64,000 nt of DNA from Evernia prunastri. Lineage: Eukaryota; Ascomycota; Lecanoromycetes; Lecanorales; Parmeliaceae. Numbering within the stretch: the first letter of the stretch is position 1; every line of letters begins with the position of its first letter. Location of the stretch: contig NKYR01000065.1 in the NCBI GenBank assembly GCA_003184365.1, positions 62,001 through 126,000 on the forward strand, read 5' to 3'. This document shows positions 11,562-22,551 of the stretch, piece after piece. A program made the position numbers and the translations under genes. The notes beneath the pieces are model-generated. The model made no database searches and was not told the DNA's origin. It saw only the letters and a list, made by a program, of their open reading frames with translations.

Positions 11562-13304
11562 TGCAATACATAGTACCCTAGGGAAGATTATGCTCACCTC
11601 GCCGCACCTGCAGCAGTATAGCCTCCAGCGTGTATTGATCGTTGCTTAGGCATGAGTGACTGCACACATTTAGCATCTATCGGCAAGAGGTCGTGGAGCA
11701 TAAAGGTTTCACTGAAAGTGCTGTACGAGGGGTGTAGGTAATCTGCAGTGGTGGTGATGGGGAAGATGTTCTTGTCAAAGGGAGATCTCACTCTGGTAGA
11801 TGTAGCTGTCACTTTGTTAAATCAGGACCAGGCTCAATAGACAGAAAGAGTTGGTAGATGTAGCCGTCAGTTTGCTGTGTTGAGATCAGACTCAATGAAT
11901 GACAAAAATGGAAAATGTAAGGTAACTGTGATGTGACTTGTCGTTCCAGGCCTGATGCCGTGGCAAAATGAGCTGGAAGGAACGGAAATGACCTCAATGA
12001 TATCAAGAACCCTTTGCTGGTGACAACAACGAGGTGTGTATGAATGAAGGGAGTGAAGAGAAGGGTGGGAAGAAGAAAGTTGGAGAAGGATGTAGAGAAG
12101 TCGAAGAAAGATTCTGGTGGAGGAACGGTGTGTTTGTAATGCAGGGCTCGACTTCATTCACTTCTGAAACCTCACTTCCTATCACCGCAACGACCTTAGC
12201 TTTTGTGCCTATCTCGAAGACGGGCGAAGGCGTATGAAGATGAGATACACAATAATGGAATCGATGAAGGCTAAGATCCAAAGAACACTGCCAAGATTGG
12301 TATGATTTTCTTGCCTTCTTCTTCTACACGCAATTCACGCTACCAACCGGCAACACGCAGCAAGATCATGTGTCTCAATTTCTGCACTCCACCTCATCTT
12401 AACACAGCTGCAAGTACCCGCGAAAATCAACGAAAATCTGCAATGGGGTCTATTGGTGGGGTCATGAGGAATGCATACAGCAATCGCGAGGCCAGGAAAC
12501 AGTTCAAGCCAGTCTTGCTTCGATATCAGACTTGAGCGAGCCTCTTCACGTCCTGGTTGCCAAATTCTACTTTTCGGTTTGCGAGCGGCCACTATTACAG
12601 GGGCCCATCGGTCATGCCACCTTGCAAGATCGTTGGGAGAAGGTGCACCCTTCCCCTCCCTGCCAAGATTGCTTCTCAACACCGTGTGATGCTCAGCGGC
12701 CTTTGCACGAACCCAGTGGATCAGGTCATTGCCATCATGCCATCGTTGCTCGAAGCTTGCAATCGGCAACGGGTCGCTTCAATTTCGATTTGAAATATGT
12801 CGATAGTTGCAGTCATCACAATCAATCTGACCTGCGGCTTACCGCAAGCTTCGCGTCCCAGACGAGGTCTACGACAGTGACACTGACTCCTACGCGAGCC
12901 ACCCTCCCCACAAGCCGGCAGCGAAGACGACGATCATCACCGCGCTAAGATTTCAACTCGTGGCTTACAACATCCCAATTTCGTGGGTTCCCGTACTCCC
13001 CGATAGCCCGGCCTTTTAGAGCATATCTGATCCAATGAGCATCCATTCCGGTGGACTAAGCCTGTCCCGCCAATTGGATAGTCAGGAACAGAGCGGTCCT
13101 GCAGGGATGATTTAGTGCTCATCCAGATTCAGGGAGATAGTGACAGGGTGCCTAGCTTCACCGTTCCTTGATTTCCGTGTGACCTAAGACCAGGAGGAGC
13201 AAATGCCGGCACGGCCCTAGGCCGGCAGTCAAGAAAGAAAAGGAGGAAAGGAAAAGTGGAAAACGCTCATGCTCGAACCTTTCACTCTTTATTAATTACG
13301 TGGC

Positions 13305-13317
13305 GGGGGGGGGGGGG
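13305..13317 (+). repeat. G13 homopolymer
   Basis: Thirteen consecutive G follow GGC in the Stc1/Ime2 intergenic gap. The length is prone to sequencing error and in vivo slippage. Confidence 0.85.
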
Positions 13318-14908
13318 AACTGGGGGCGATATCAACGTTCGACCGATAGGCTTGCTGGCTTATCCTGGCTGGGGAAAGGCGAGCGCATCATGATGCAGGA
13401 ACTCCCTTTGTCCCCATGCTACTCGCCACGCTGCATGCATAACCTCCGGCGCATATAATAGCTCTGTGAGAGACTGAGCTCCATTGATATTCAACTACCT
13501 AGCTATGTTGTACAGAGGTACCGTACCGTACCCTCCTTCAGTTCTTCTTGATGCCTGACCAAAAGTATGTTTAAGGGAAAGGGGAGATTTGATTATGATT
13601 TAGTGAATCCCCTCGATCGGTTCGGTTTTTACTGCAAGTCTGCATAGCGCATGAGACCTAAAATCAAACACGCCGTATCACCATAATCATGACATTCAAG
13701 CTTCACCCTGGCATTCTCCTTTGGGTATTAACCTAGCAGAGTAGATTCTCCTTAGTGTAAAATCGATCAAGTTCTTTCGCCTGTGATGCTCAACCACGTT
13801 TCCTGCGCGGGGGGGGTGTGGAGGGAAGGGTGCCCCCATATTATTAGTATTCTTTGTAGAGTAGTACCGTGCTCTACCTTACCCTTTTTGAGCCAACTCA
13901 GATTAGGGAAACGCCAGTGGTTTCATCACAATCACGCCCTAGCACACCTCCCCTGCCAGACTCTCTCCCAATTTCACCCTTACGCTCACCCTCAACTTCT
14001 CAACCCTCACTCCGTCCTAAGTTCCACGGGATGTTTATCTTCTTTTTTATCCTTTTATTATCATCTTACTACTGTCTACATCTCACCGCTACATCTATTT
14101 TCACTCCTTAGAAAGCAAGACAGAAAAAAAGAAAAAAAAAAAGAACCAGTGAGTCTCGCTCCTTCCTAAAGGCTGAAAGTTTGAAACTCGCTCCGTATGC
14201 AAGCTGACCGGGCACGGCTGACGGAGAGTACTACCTTAGAGTACAGCCCATAATTCGCGCATCACTTAACTACGGCTCATTATCTTCATTCACTCTTACG
14301 TGATCGGTTTCTTATAACACGCGAGCTTCCACGGCAAACAAAAAAGGCGGACGTCATTGATGGCACCAGTGGCTGGCCAACATTCCTCAAACATACCAGC
14401 GGTCACCATTAGCAGCGCCCTCAATTCCAAGCTGTTCGTCAAAGCTTCATCTCCAGCTACGACGCAATACAAAGCTTTCATGGTTATTGAGGCCGGGCAA
14501 GCTTGATTGAGTGTCGAAAGCACCGGATCGCCGTTGTGCTGCCCTTGCACACTCGGCTTTACCATTGTCTCGACTCGCGGCATTAATACCTACCCTCGTA
14601 CCTTCGGACGCGCCCATCGAGGTCAATGTGACACAAACCGCCCAGCACTCTTTATATACTACGACGCTGCCGATCTAGCAACAAGACTGGGGTGCAAGGT
14701 TCGTCAGGTGGTCTAGGAAATACAGTCGCAAGCAAGGAGCTGCCGCGGATACATTAGGACAGCCTACGACTCTCAATGCGCCAAGGGCTTTGAAACCAGA
14801 TTTCCCCATCCTTTATAGCTGGTGGTTGTCTGGAATCTTTAAGCCTAGGCAGAAACTATTGAGAAAGACCGATATTCTGTGCCCAGCTCGACAATTGCAG
14901 CCGTCGCA

Positions 14909-17514
14909 ATGGCAGTCACGTTTGAAAATGCTCCTCCATTGGCGGCTACCGGTTCGCTATCAGCCATGTTTCTAGAGGACAAGTTCGAACTCATCAAAGA
15001 GATTGGGGATGGTAGCTTTGGCAGTGTTGCTTTGGCTCGTGTCCGAACCGCTGGCGCTCATATCGCTCGACGAGGCACTATGGTAAGCGTCAGTTGTATT
15101 AGGGAAATTTCAAAGACTCACAATTCACCAGGTCGCTATCAAGACGATGAAGAAGACCTTCGACTCTTTCGGGCCATGCCTGGAACTTCGAGAGGTCATC
15201 TTCCTGCGCTCACTACCTGTCCATGCTCATCTCGTGCCGGCTCTTGAGATCTTCCTAGATCCAATGTCGAAAAAGCTACACATCTGCATGGAGCATATGG
15301 ATGGCAATCTGTACCAGCTAATGAAAGCCCGTGAGCATAAATGCCTGGATGGTAGTAGCGTTAAAAGCATTCTTTTCCAGATATTATCCGGTCTTGACCA
15401 TATTCATAATCACAGCTTCTTTCATCGCGACATAAAACCAGAAAACATTCTTGTTTCGACATCATCCCCTCAGGACAGCAGTACCACCTTCCGGAGGTAC
15501 TCTTCTTTGGTCACACCTCCTAGTACACCGCCCTTGTACACGATCAAGATAGCGGATTTTGGCCTGGCCCGAGAAACGCATTCACAACACCCTTACACAA
15601 CTTACGTTTCCACAAGGTGGTATCGCGCTCCCGAGGTCCTTCTTCGTGCTGGTCAATATTCGGCACCGGTCGACATCTGGGCCATTGGCGCTATGGCTGT
15701 TGAGATTGCCAATCTTAAACCGTTGTTCCCTGGTGGTAATGAAGTCGATCAAGTATGGAGGGTATGCGAAATTATGGGTTCGCCAGGCAATTGGTACGAT
15801 AAGTCAGGCAAGAAGGTCGGCGGTGGAGATTGGAGAGACGGGACTCGACTGGCCCAGAAGCTAGGATTCTCTTTTCCAAAGGTATGGCTTTTGGTCCTGA
15901 ATTCGTACTAGCAGAACTTGACGATCTTCGCAGATGGCTCCACATTCCATGGAGACAATCCTTAGGGCACCACAGTGGCCAGTCGCTTTGAGCAACTTTG
16001 TTACCTGGTGCCTGATGTGGGATCCCAGGAACCGGCCTACGTCAGCGGAAGCTTTGAAGCATGAGTACTTCAACGACGCCATTGATCCACTGCGGCCGAA
16101 GTCCTCAGGCTCCCGTTTCCTTGGCAAGAAGCATTCAAGCATAGACGGAAAATCTCAGAGAGACTCCAGCGATGGCGCCGCGCAATCCTCCAGGCCCTCA
16201 TGGTTCAGGAAATCACTCATTCGTGACCATTCACCGGCCTTGCCCATACAGGCACCTTCTCCTCCGACTCAAATTACACCACCGACCAGGTCGCCGATAT
16301 ATCACGCCAAGACCGTTGACAGTGTTCCTCCAGTTACAGAGTCTGCATCGGCCATCAGATACGGTTCATTTTCCAACAAGCGAGCCACGTGGACCAACGG
16401 CACAAATCCTTCGAATACTGCGCCAATGCCGATTCTCCCATCCATTCGGCCCATATCTCCCTTCTCAAATACTGTGACTGCGCAGTCACACAATAATCCA
16501 GCGTATAATCCCAGAGGCCAGGCTACCACGACAGTCGGAATTTCTGAAGCAAAACCGTCGAAAAAGATCGGCCGTCAGTTGTCAGTTCAGTCGAACGGAA
16601 ACCACTATGCTGACTTCCATCGCCAAGAGGCTGAGCGTGCCTTGAATGGACAAAGGGCACCAATGTCGCCTAACAGCGAGCAAAAGGAAGGCTTTTTCTC
16701 CCACCTGCGGAAAAGAGCACGGAGATTATCCGGAAAGCCTCAAATACCAGCGCCCCCTAGCGTGGATGACGTTGAGGCCCATGCAGGCTGCAGTCCCTGG
16801 CAAAGTAATCGAAATTCCATGATCATTGATTCAAACATGGATACGATTTTGGAGAAGAGCTTCAACGACGTTGACAAAGTTCTTCAATCAGCTCGTCCAC
16901 TCGCGGAGCCGCTCTCGCCGTCACCCGAGGCCCCATCTTCGCACAAACAGCAGCCTGGCCTCTCCAATGCCGAGAATTCTCTGAGTCGTCACCCATCCCT
17001 GTCAAAAAGCATAAGCTCCCCAGCTCTGGACTCTTCGAGCTTCACAGGTGCTGGTGGCCCCATATCGAGTCGGACACGACGAGCTCTCCACCGCTCGACG
17101 CATCCGAGCCACATGTACGATACACCCGACGAGGAAGACGAGTTGCTCCATGAGGCTCTAAGCAGTGCTCAGAACGCCGCCAAGCGAATGGATCGTCGAA
17201 GTAAAGCTGAAGAACGGGATTATCCGAAGAAACTAGCACAAGTAGACACTCCTCGACAGCCATTGCGGGACACGGCCAGCAACATGGCCTCTCTGAATCC
17301 ATACCCTACTCCCTCGCCATCAGCTAAAAGGAACGGCGTTTTCTTCGACCAAAACGCCATGACGGAGCCAGTCGAGCCTCTCAAAATCGACAAAATTCGA
17401 CCGAAGGAGGACATCCATCCTACTCCGAGATGGCCTACCCCGCCATACGAAGAGAATGAATGGGCTGCCTCAGCGGCTGCTAGTATCTTCGCTGCTGGGT
17501 CTATTTATCAATAG
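14909..17514 (+). CDS. IME2: Ime2-type CMGC protein kinase (RCK/MAK family)
   Basis: Exons 14909-15082, 15132-15881 and 15934-17514 give 834 residues. The ATG at 14909 is the first in frame. Kinase hallmarks: glycine loop GDGSFGSV (33-40), VAIK lysine (59-62, right after intron 1), HRDIKPEN (about 156), DFGLA (about 200) and a T-x-Y activation site (TTY, about 213) followed by the CMGC signature STRWYRAPE. A short Ser/Thr/Pro-rich insert sits between HRDIKPEN and DFG. The kinase domain ends near residue 360; the remaining 470 residues are Ser/Pro-rich and probably disordered. The family includes yeast Ime2, Aspergillus nidulans ImeB and Ustilago Crk1, which control meiosis or light-dependent sexual development. 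It has a large upstream gap, and its 3' end faces RRP42. Confidence 0.9.
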
Positions 17515-18525
17515 ACCTACCACCGTCATTAGCATTATCGACGGGCATCAACTGTCCACTGTACAACAAAAACAACGACGACGCGACGTGCATATCTATG
17601 CACCATTGTTTACGCCATATCTCTGTCCATAGACCGCCACGATACCAGTCTGGTTGCTGGCCAACCAGGCTCAGCCACCATCACGGTACCTAATCAAATC
17701 AGTCAATCTTACTTGCTTTCTTCGCTACATACCCCAAAGCGGCCTCCATAGACTTATCAGGCCAGCTTCGCGAGTGTTTTTTTTGCCAGCTTACAACATA
17801 TCGACATAATATTAGTGGTACTATCTGTGTATCTAATGTCGCTCTTTGCTCAGACATTTCCTTATAACGTCGATCGTTGTCATCTAGCTAGATCATCGCA
17901 GCTCTTTCCTAAGCCATCGGACTGGACAACTGGAAGGAGACTGTATCATGTGCATTTTTCCTAATTATTGAGCTGAAGGGAATGGAGAATGGGGGGAAAT
18001 GGAAAAAGAGGAGGAAGCTAGATGCTGGGAAAGGTGATCGGTGAGCGAGCCCACGAGCTTGAGAATAGAACAGTCAATCATAAAAAGCAAATTCTCTAAT
18101 CACACTGGTCACACCATGAATGAGAATGTATACGTCCACCAATGAGTCCAAGGTGACATGTTATTTTCTGTGAGTCTGGCTAGCGATAAGCAGCTGCTCA
18201 ATCCATCAAACCCCAGCCACACGCGACTGAGGTTGCAATTTTTTTTCTTCAATCCGAGCCTGACGTAGCTCTCCCAACGATCTCGCACGCTCTCATCGTC
18301 TGGACCTGATGAGTTTCGCAAGATTGCAATCTCCACGCTGTCAGCTCTCGCAAGGGAGCCGTTTCGTGCCACCATGGTCTTCCACAGCCATGGTAGGGAC
18401 TGATATAGCTCTGTTCCGACGGCTTTTCTTCACGTCCCGGTTCCAGCCAGCCATCTCCCCATTCGTTTGAGTTCGTGGTGGCTAATCCCACAGCGTCTTA
18501 TTCCCCCCCCCCCCCCCAACTGTCT
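17515..18525. other. Convergent 3' intergenic region
   Basis: This separates the 3' ends of the Ime2-type kinase and RRP42. It contains T-rich runs near 17779 and 18240 and the C15 run listed separately. I see no gene. Confidence 0.55.
18503..18517 (+). repeat. C15 homopolymer next to the RRP42 stop codon
   Basis: Fifteen consecutive C end eight bases before the RRP42 stop codon as read on the + strand. On the RRP42 sense strand it is a G15 run just downstream of the stop, inside the 3' UTR. Confidence 0.85.
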
Positions 18526-19766
18526 TCAACCAAACTCCCCCATCCCCCCCAAAACCTCCTCCCCCACCCCTCCGCCCTCCACGCACATCCGCACCATCCG
18601 CGCCAGCACGCCCCTCTTCACGCCCCCCTTCCTCGGCTTCCACGCCCCCTCCCTCCCTCCCTCGACGTCGATCCCGGCTCCCGCCTGTCCCACCTCCGCC
18701 GCGGGGGCGGAGAGCCGCGACGGCGGATCGATCGTCCTGACGGCTAGTAGGGTGAGAGCCGTCGACGGCGACGGCGACGGAGGGGCGCCGACGGTGACGG
18801 CGAGCACGGCGTCGGCGACGGCGAGCTCGTCGCGGGAGGCGTCGAAGAAGATGTTGTCGCCGACGGAGATGACGAGGAGGGTGATTGGTGGGCGTGCCGC
18901 GGGGGTTGTGCTGGTGGTGGTGGTGGTGGTGGTAATGGCTTTGCCTTTGCCTTTGGCGTCGGCGCTGGTGCTGGTGTCGGGGGGAGGGTAGAGGGGTGTG
19001 GAGGCGTCCCAGTCGTCGTTGAAGAGGGGGTCTTCGTCGTGTGTGGATATGGGCGCTGGTAGGCGGGTGGAGAGGAGGGCGAGGTGCGTGGTTAGCGAGA
19101 GGAGGGGGAGCGGGTAGGTGTGTGGGGGGGAGAGGAGGAGGATCTGTCGTGCGGTAAGAATGGGTCAGCTTCCGTCAGTGTGTAGGTAGGCAGAGCGCGT
19201 TCGCGGGAATAATCAATAGTAGGGATGTGTGGAAGGGACTGGGGGGGTTAACGAACATCGACGTAAAGGCGCCAGTGCCACCGTGCGTTGAGAACCAGCC
19301 TGTTCCTCAACCCTCCATCCGCGACCAGCCCCTCGTGTATCATCTGCGCCAGAAAGACAACCATAGCGTCGTCGTCGCGCTGGCCGGGCATATCCACCGT
19401 GACCTCAATCCACCTGTCCTCCCCTTCCACGCCCTTCCCCCTTCCGCTCCCCCCGTCTCCCTCGACCCCTCCCATCTCTGCGTCCTCCCCGCCGCTTCCC
19501 CTCTCCTCCATGCGGTCATACCAGCGCTCGTTCCCCAGCCCCGGAGCCTTCTCGACTTCGGCCTTCACGCCCACGATCGCCTCGGTGCCGTCTGCGAAAC
19601 AGAGCCTCGCGCTCCCGTTCGCGGAGGGCAGGAGGTCGGTTTCGGCGACTAGGGGGCGGAAAGAGGTGGGGGAGCGGGCGTCGGGGCGGATGGGCGGGTG
19701 GAGGGAGAGGGAGGTGTGGAGGTAGGAGAGCTCGGAGGGGGAGAGGAGGGTGGGCGGAGGTGCCAT
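18526..19766 (-). CDS. RRP42: Exosome complex subunit Rrp42 (RNase PH-like)
   Basis: Exons 19766-19257 and 19143-18526 on the minus strand give 375 residues. The N-terminal block LSPSELSYLHTSLSLHPPIRPDARS, split here as LSPSELSYL then PPIRPDARS, followed by NGSARLCFADGTEAIVGVKAE, is typical of the PH-ring subunit Rrp42. This subunit is a catalytically inactive part of the nuclear/cytoplasmic RNA exosome core for 3'-5' RNA processing and decay. The second exon restores WRLYVD-ILLLSPP across the splice, then RPPITLLVISVGDNI and VRTIDPPSR. The 113-nt intron uses a non-consensus GTTCGT donor. The coding region is very GC-rich, and a species-specific Gly/Glu-rich insert (about 85-120) and a Lys/Thr-rich insert (about 215-240) lengthen it over yeast Rrp42 (265 aa). 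Confidence 0.88.
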
Positions 19767-20459
19767 TTTTGGAAGTTGGTGGATTGGTGGGGTTTGTTTG
19801 TGGGGCGCGTGGGAGTCAGGGAGGATGGTGAATTACGCTAGCGCAGAGGGGCTTTCTTTGTATCAGGCGAGTTCAGCAAGGTGATAAGGCAGCCTCACGG
19901 TTGGACTTGTCCAAGAATCGTACGAGAGATCTATAGGTAATCGAATCTTGGTTTGTTCCATTAATTGTTTCTACTTCACGGAATGTCTACCAATTACAAG
20001 TGTGACCTGTTCCCAAGGCAAGCCTGCAGTCTTCACCATCGTAGAATCATAGTCCAGAAGCTTTCGATCGATCATTCTACAGCTGGAAGTGAAACCAAGG
20101 TGTGGTAAGTAAAAATCCATGTCCTTGCCCGGGAGTCCTGATACAATGTCCAATGAAACAGCACTTTGAAACAAAGTCCCCGTGCTCTGAGAAAATGAAG
20201 AAAAGTCCTATGAAACAAAGAGCGTGCAACATTCTCATGAATAGTGCTCTGAAACAAAGTCACTTGAAACAAAGCACGTACAACGCCTAAGAACAAAACA
20301 TCGACTCCCACAAATAACCCCTCTTAACATTATTCCCCATTTAATCTCAGAATTGCTCATCAAAAACCTTTCCATATTCGAAAAAACGTACAAAACCAAA
20401 GACAAACGTAACCCAAGCCAAACACTCCAAACCGAACCAAGCCTTTCCGAAAACCAAAA
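19767..20459. other. Promoter region between RRP42 and a secreted-peptide gene
   Basis: Divergent upstream region. Its right half carries the TGAAAC motif cluster described separately, and an AC-rich stretch immediately before the secreted-peptide start. No other gene is seen. Confidence 0.55.
20090..20274 (+). promoter_or_regulatory. Cluster of six TGAAAC motifs (possible Ste12-type pheromone response elements)
   Basis: TGAAAC occurs at 20090, 20153, 20167, 20211, 20250 and 20265, all on the + strand. Five read TGAAACA, the core of the yeast Ste12 pheromone response element, and four extend to TGAAACAAAG. The copies share partial flanks (GTGCTC or GCAC before, AGTC or AGC after), so they may descend from local duplication of a short unit. 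The last copy ends 186 bases before the ATG of a predicted secreted peptide. Ste12 binding is inferred from the motif only. Confidence 0.5.
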
Positions 20460-20693
20460 ATGCATTTCTCAACCCTCACCACCCTCCTCCTCCCTCTCCT
20501 CCTCTCCTCCGTCCTCGCAACACCCACCCCCGTCCCTCAGGGGCAGCCCCTCCCTGCGGAGGCCCCAGCGCCCGGCCCATCGTGCATTAGCGACGCCACT
20601 AGTGTCTATAGTTGCAATCTTCTCCAGGGCCTTGTAAACGCCGAGCATGCGCATTCGAGTGGCAAGATTTCAGAAAATGATGGTGAATATTGA
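20460..20693 (+). CDS. Small secreted peptide candidate
   Basis: A single open frame of 77 residues begins with a textbook signal peptide: MHF, then a Leu-rich core, then an SVLAT-type cleavage region near residue 20. The predicted mature peptide of about 57 residues is Pro/Ala-rich at first (TPTPVPQGQPLP) and then has two cysteines in a PSC..YSC segment. It contains no KEX2-type repeats, so it does not look like an alpha-factor precursor. The gene sits immediately downstream of the TGAAAC cluster. It could instead be a 5' exon of a longer gene, because a GTGAAT donor-like sequence overlaps the last codons. No family is recognised. Confidence is limited by the short length. Confidence 0.5.
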   Translation: MHFSTLTTLLLPLLLSSVLATPTPVPQGQPLPAEAPAPGPSCISDATSVYSCNLLQGLVNAEHAHSSGKISENDGEY

Positions 20694-21271
20694 TTTATCT
20701 TTTCGGAGGGGTGGGAGGGGTGGTGAAAGGGGGATGCTGGAGGCAACAAAACGGTTCGAACAACTGGGTTGCCTTTGGACGACCCTAGGTGCATGCGTGT
20801 GTGAATGAAGTCTTCTTTTGTGTAGCATGTATGTTAGCTGGGCTTTGATACTTGATGCATAAATCCTTCCGTACCAGGTTCAAAGTCCGACCTCGCTCCC
20901 ATGAACTTCCATTGGTCTCCCCACAGCTGCTTCTGCTCCTGCTGTGACAACTCTGAGCGGCTTCGGCATGGAGTTCCTGATATTTGCGCACAAAAACTAG
21001 TCGAGGGGCAAATAGCATGTAGAAACATCAACTTATAACCAAGCCTGAGCCACTGTAGATGCAGGCCTGGTCGAATCAGCACTGAGTCTGAAGGTTCCTG
21101 AAGACGATGCTCGAACTCAATCTGGTACGACTGAGAGACGGTGTGAGGGAAGACAGTAAAGCATGAAATCACTGTCACTGGCAGGTCTGTCCGGTCCAAG
21201 ATCAAGAGGCGGCCATTAGGGAATACCCAAACACGCAATGCTTAAGCATGGCGTCTCATGTAGCCTAATCC
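20694..21271. other. Intergenic region, nothing certain
   Basis: A minus-strand open stretch at 21238-20834 is protein-like but starts right after a stop with no ATG, so it is not called. The right end is the 3' flank of the mitochondrial-protein gene. Confidence 0.45.
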
Positions 21272-22226
21272 CTACCAAATTCCCAACCACTTCTTGACAG
21301 GCTTCCTTCTACCCTCTCTGTCGTCAATGGGACCCTCTCTCGTATCTCCGCCCTCTACGGCCCCCTCAGCTTCCACCTCTTGCCCGGGCTCTACACCTAC
21401 CGGTCTCCCAACAGCCCCACCAATCTTCGCCCCGGGCCCCAAACTTTCCTCATCAGTCTTCGCAGTCCACCCACCCAGCCCTTGGCTGTTCGCATCCTCC
21501 AGCCCGTGCGCTATGCGATACGTACTCCTCTTCTGCACATCCTCCACATTCCTAGTTCTCCTCGCCTGCGTCTCGGCGGTCGTTTTCGCAGCTTCCAGTT
21601 TGTACACTTCGACGACTTGCCAGAACGCGGTCAGTGGTTGGGAGAGGAAATCTGCGGCTTCAGGGAGCTGTTCGCGGAAGGCTGTGGCGTGGCGCCAATT
21701 TTCGAAGGCGGTGATGGAGGCGAGGAGGACGAGGATGCCCTAGTTGAGTGGTTTCAGTGTTGCGTATTGGATAGAAAGACTTGAGATTTCAGCTGTAGAG
21801 GCAGTCACACCGGTAACTTCTTACCAGACTAATAAATGTGTGAATGCCCCGACTTGTGAGAAACCAGTACATAAACGTGCCTGGGGCAGGCATCATGTTG
21901 GGGTATTTCTTTGTCTCTTGTACGGTTTTTTGCTCCGTGGTAAGTTGTGGCCCGTATTGGCGTTGAACTTGTTGCTTCAGCCGTTTGCCATGAGAGGGAG
22001 GATTGAACCTCGTGGGCTTCTCGAGGACCCGCGGCTTCGAGGAACTGGTAGACGCATTTCGACAGATGGGTAAGATACGACAGGCTACATGTGGAGACTT
22101 GACTGGTCTGACTGATTGAAGATACGGGAGCATATACCCCCGAGGGAGGAGGAACCGTGAGAATGGAACACTCATATTTGCGTCAATGAATGTAACGTTT
22201 TGGCATTGGCGAGAGATGAACGCCAA
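21272..22226 (-). CDS. Predicted mitochondrial inner-membrane protein, fungal-specific
   Basis: Exons 22226-21825 and 21739-21272 on the minus strand give 289 residues, or 271 if translation starts at the second Met (22172). The second start is attractive because it makes a basic, Ser-rich presequence (SVPFSRFLLPRG to CRNASTSS) typical of mitochondrial import. A conserved block follows (FNPPSH, YGPQLTTEQKTVQETKKYPNMMPAPGTF, broken by a few residues), then one membrane segment formed across the splice (TFISL-GILVLLASITAF) and a helical region (FWQVVEVYKLEAAKTTAETQ). The last 90 residues are Gly/Glu-rich and disordered. I know this as a conserved but uncharacterised ascomycete type and assign no function. 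The 85-nt intron has a GTAAGA donor. Confidence 0.72.
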
Positions 22227-22551
22227 GGCTAGACACTTAGTACAGGCGCGCTAAACCCCAAATTGATCTGTGGGCATGCTCAAATATACAATAAGTGTCC
22301 TCGGTCTCCAAGATTTTTGTCTAACGATTGTACTATTCTACCCTGAATCGGAGCAAATTCTAACGCATGCAACTTCGGGGAAGCAAGAACTTAGCGTAAC
22401 GCGGTCAACACTGCGCTGCGTTAGTCTTGGACCTTCCGTAAAGCCAGCGACTCGTAAATTTTCCATGAGAGTGCACGATAGAGTGCATGATGTTGGTATT
22501 CAGCAATTTCAAATCGTCATCGTTCGTAAGTGGTTTTGTCATCCGTAAATT
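22227..22551. other. Short intergenic region
   Basis: Upstream of the mitochondrial-protein gene and downstream of the short-chain dehydrogenase. Nothing is recognised. Confidence 0.5.

Larger units (their letters stand above)
11530..14908. other. 3.4 kb gene-free divergent region
   Basis: This is the longest gap in the window, between the divergent starts of the Stc1 gene and the Ime2-type kinase. I find no ORF with family features. It holds a G13 run (13305-13317), a G8 run (13809-13816), a CT-rich stretch at about 13900-14100 and an A-rich tract near 14124-14142. The length and pyrimidine-rich right half fit a long promoter and 5' leader of a developmentally regulated kinase gene, which is inference. 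Confidence 0.5.

Noticed and set aside
12335..12769. Minus-strand 144-codon frame
   Set aside because: Composition is mixed and no domain, intron pattern or homologue is recognised; likely chance in a GC-balanced gap.
20460..20693. The secreted peptide as an alpha-type pheromone precursor
   Set aside because: It lacks repeated pheromone units and KEX2 sites; only the signal peptide and promoter context point that way.
20834..21238. Minus-strand 134-codon stretch
   Set aside because: It is protein-like but lacks an ATG and a convincing upstream exon.
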